Positions 31,613-33,432 of a stretch of DNA of 33,432 nucleotides are shown here, in pieces (position 1 is the first letter of the stretch; each line of letters opens with the position of its first letter). The DNA lies in the NCBI GenBank assembly GCA_905234555.1, contig CAJOHO010000022.1:1-33432 (forward strand), written 5' to 3'. The notes below the pieces were generated by a model. The model had not been told where the DNA came from. It did no database searches and saw nothing but the letters and a program-made list of their open reading frames with translations. The stretch comes from an uncultured Bacteroidaceae bacterium (GTDB lineage Bacteria > Bacteroidota > Bacteroidia > Bacteroidales > Bacteroidaceae). The translations under genes were made by a program, and so were the position numbers.

Positions 31613-31645
31613 CCCCTCTGCCAACAGCAGAAGGGGGCTTTTTTT
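31613..31645 (+). terminator. Terminator-like hairpin with T-run
   Basis: CCCCTCTGC (31613-31621) pairs with GCAGAAGGGG (31627-31636) with one bulge and a CAACA loop, followed by GGC and seven Ts (31639-31645). It points along the plus strand, but no plus-strand gene lies upstream for 8 kb, so it may be a repeat copy rather than a working terminator. Confidence 0.5.
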
Positions 31646-31774
31646 ATTATGAAACCATAGAAACCCGAAAAGACATGAGAAGCGAAAGTTGATCGAATTT
31701 TTAGATGGAAATCCATGAAATAGTTGAAAAATGATGTTTCACCTCGGGTGAATTGAATTTTCACACCCCCTAAA

Positions 31775-31805
31775 TTTGCAAATTCCTAAAAAAAGCGTAA
31801 CTTTG
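31775..31805 (+). promoter_or_regulatory. Plus-strand promoter in the intergenic region
   Basis: TTTG (31775-31778), 19 bp, then TAACTTTG (31798-31805). The TTTG is itself part of another TAAATTTG box (31771-31778), so two -7 boxes lie in series. The start would be near 31812, about 330 nt before the nitroreductase. Confidence 0.55.
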
Positions 31806-32140
31806 CAGTTGAAATTCAACGATAACTATTTTAAACCCCAATCAGTCATTAGAACCTGTATTTTTGTGGTTAACTTCGTAACTATCTGGTTGTAAGTCTT
31901 TTGTAATTTGTTTTTCTAATGGTTGCCATTAGAAAAATGATTTTTACAAACGATTTTTTTTCAAAGCATTACGGGCTTGACTATGGATTTATATACTTCT
32001 AATGACAGGTTTGTTTTTTCTAATTCTAATCATTAAAACTTAAAACAAATGAAAAAACTTAAAGTAAAAAGTATCGAGAAAAAAATATATGTGAATACTC
32101 AACTATATTGAAGTAACCCTTTTTACTTAACAAAAATATT
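31806..32140 (+). other. Long leader region with CTAATG/CATTAG motifs before the nitroreductase
   Basis: This 335-bp AT-rich stretch between a good promoter and the nitroreductase contains a perfect 12-bp stem with a 3-nt loop (31911-31937, TTTTTCTAATGG TTG and its complement). CATTAG or CTAATG recurs at 31847, 31916, 31927 and 31999, with CTAAT twice more at 32020-32030. It may be a regulated leader or the site of an unannotated small RNA. A 20-codon frame at 32049 is listed separately. Confidence 0.45.
32049..32111 (+). CDS. Possible 20-aa leader peptide or small protein
   Basis: An ATG at 32049 opens a 20-codon frame (MKKLKVKSIEKKI, then YVNTQLY) ending in TGA at 32109-32111, 29 bp before the nitroreductase ATG. 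The lysine-rich MKKLK start is typical of real Bacteroidetes starts and the upstream AAACTTAAAACAA is A-rich as before genes in this group. It may also be chance in AT-rich DNA; the length gives no family. Confidence 0.25.
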   Translation: MKKLKVKSIEKKIYVNTQLY

Positions 32141-32839
32141 ATGAATACAATAATGACTATACAAGAAGCCATACAAGCACGACATAGTGTAAGGGCATAT
32201 AAAAACGAGCCTTTGACAGTCGATGTAGTAAAGGCACTGGAAGAGCAGATTGCCGTTATAAATCGTGAAGGCAAGCTGCACATGCAGTTAATCCTTAACG
32301 AGCCAAAGGCATTTCAGGGAACTATGGCCAAATATGGGAAGTTCCGTAATGCCAACAACTATATTGTCATGGTAGGAAAAAGAGCTGAAGATCTTGATGA
32401 ACGCATAGGTTACTATGGAGAGCATCTTGTCTTACTTGCTCAGACACTTGGGTTAAACACATGTTGGGTAGGTCTCTCATACTCGAAGGTGCCAGGAACG
32501 TATGAGCTTGGCGAAGACGAGAAGATTGCTTGTTACATTGCCATCGGTTATGGTGAGACACAAGGTGTCAGCCATAAAATCAAAACCGTTGAGCAGGTGA
32601 GCAATACCAGTGACATCACTCCGTCATGGTTCAAGAAAGGCGTTGAAGCAGCTTTGCTGGCTCCAACTGCTGTAAACCAACAGAAGTTCTCGTTTGAGTA
32701 TGTCGGCATGAGCAACAATCGCCAGCAGGTACGAGCCAAGAAAGGCTTCTCCCTTATTGGCTATACAAAGATGGACTTGGGCATTGCCAAGTACCATTTT
32801 GAGATTGGTGCTGGAGAGGTCAACTTTGAGTGGATATAA
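32141..32839 (+). CDS. Nitroreductase-family protein, TM1586-like
   Basis: The 232-aa protein has the nitroreductase N-terminal pattern IQEAIQARHSVRAYKNEPL, the central YYGEHLVLLAQTLGLNTCWVGL, and a second half with WFKKGVEAALLAPTAVNQQKFSFEY and a closing GYTKMDLGIAKYHFEIGAG. The two halves within one chain match the putative TM nitroreductase family (PF14512, as I recall it). These proteins bind FMN; the substrate is unknown. Start could be Met1 or Met5 (MTIQEAI). The base composition is lower in GC than the genes before 31.2 kb. It is followed 32 bp later by an exported protein. Confidence 0.85.
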   Translation: MNTIMTIQEAIQARHSVRAYKNEPLTVDVVKALEEQIAVINREGKLHMQLILNEPKAFQGTMAKYGKFRNANNYIVMVGKRAEDLDERIGYYGEHLVLLAQTLGLNTCWVGLSYSKVPGTYELGEDEKIACYIAIGYGETQGVSHKIKTVEQVSNTSDITPSWFKKGVEAALLAPTAVNQQKFSFEYVGMSNNRQQVRAKKGFSLIGYTKMDLGIAKYHFEIGAGEVNFEWI

Positions 32840-32871
32840 AAAGTATGTCAAACAGATAAATCGGAATTTTA

Positions 32872-33432
32872 ATGAAACTGTATCACCTTGTATTAATTAA
32901 TTTACTTCTCTTTTCTAATCTTCCATGCCATGGTCAGGGAGACTCGTTTGTAAAGAAGTATTCTTCTGATTCAGCGTTTGGCATTCTTGATATTGGGGAG
33001 GATATTCGCTCTAGAAAAGATGTTGACGAGGAAACATGGGAACGGGTATTTGATACGGAAGGCTATCGAAAATATCTTGCAACGAGTCGGAGGGATGTCC
33101 TTCGCTCCATGTTAAAAGCAGCTACAGAATTAGCTTTTTCGCCAGATAAAGACGCGGAGGTTGACAGTGTGTTGCTCTTAACTCCAGATGCGAGCGACTA
33201 CCAGACACTTATGACCCAAAACATGTGTAAGTTGGCCAGAAGGCATGATGAAGCTCGGCGATTCATGGAAGAAACAGATTTCCCAGAACTATTGTCCAAA
33301 GCAGACCGACTCGTAAAGAAATACCTTCCCAAACGGGCTGTCTTAGGAGAAGTTACCTTGAATGACCTATATCTAATTTGCACTATACCAGATGCCAGTG
33401 TCAGAGACCATTCTGTATTGTTAGATTTAAAC
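32872..33432 (+). CDS. N-terminal part of an exported protein of unknown function, cut by the window end
   Basis: An ATG at 32872 opens a frame that stays open for 187 codons to the window edge. It begins MKLYHLVLINLLLFSNLPCH, a signal peptide with a Cys at residue 19 (lipoprotein or cleaved after GQG). The mature part is helical and charged: WERVFDTEGYRKYLATSRRD, KLARRHDEARRFMEE, LLSKADRLVKKYLPKRA, then VTLNDLYLICTIPDASVRDHSVLLDLN. The last part recalls Bacteroidetes putative peptidases (DUF5700/DUF2268-like) just before their HExxH site, but that site would lie beyond the window, so no function is assigned. It is probably co-transcribed with the nitroreductase. Confidence 0.75.
   Translation, partial: MKLYHLVLINLLLFSNLPCHGQGDSFVKKYSSDSAFGILDIGEDIRSRKDVDEETWERVFDTEGYRKYLATSRRDVLRSMLKAATELAFSPDKDAEVDSVLLLTPDASDYQTLMTQNMCKLARRHDEARRFMEETDFPELLSKADRLVKKYLPKRAVLGEVTLNDLYLICTIPDASVRDHSVLLDLN

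Overview
The window reads as chromosomal DNA from an anaerobic Bacteroidales bacterium, most likely Prevotella or a close relative. The evidence is the promoter style (TTG or TTTG, 19-20 bp, then TAnnTTTG; no Shine-Dalgarno sequences) and the gene content: an OMP beta-barrel TonB-dependent receptor, DUF1573 and DUF4348-type proteins, a lamin-tail/OadG fusion, a radical SAM/lipoprotein pair and an HU-LysM membrane protein. Most of the window (about 1.25-31.2 kb) is ordinary core genome. The first ~1.2 kb and the last ~2.2 kb are visibly more AT-rich and look accessory or intergenic.

Layout. 1-1250: tail of an unknown gene, an antitoxin with a truncated toxin, then a gene-poor stretch holding a 21-22 bp tandem array. 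1253-3640 (minus): ABC-F ATPase and engB. 3786-10758 (plus): a large nuclease-helicase, a TonB-dependent receptor and a DMT permease. 10835-14649 (minus): DUF4348-like lipoprotein, murB, PhnP-like MBL hydrolase, DUF1573 protein. 14884-15903 (plus): pheS, ending at a bidirectional terminator. 16049-20682 (minus): mce-mmdA-oadG-biotin carrier-oadB, the methylmalonyl-CoA epimerase and Na+-pumping decarboxylase branch of propionate fermentation. 20934-23308 (plus): ComF-like protein, then a radical SAM enzyme and a small lipoprotein. 23430-31197 (minus): one probable eight-gene unit, SpmA/SpmB-like protein, lipoprotein L,D-transpeptidase, double-SH3b protein, second L,D-transpeptidase, ftsY, rimO, a 91-aa HU and an HU-TM-LysM protein. 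31198-32140: long repeat-rich intergenic region. 32141-33432 (plus): nitroreductase and the start of an exported protein cut by the window end.

The most interesting items are the radical SAM/lipoprotein pair (a putative modification system without known product), the HU-TM-LysM protein (a plausible tether between nucleoid and cell wall, encoded with two L,D-transpeptidases), the lamin-tail domain fused to the decarboxylase membrane subunit, and several families of short palindromic or tandem repeats. Two of the palindromic families lie inside reading frames without breaking them (the helicase at 5451-5560, the ABC-F protein at 2109-2127, and the transpeptidase tail at 29127-29160). All calls come from reading the sequence by eye; no database search was run.
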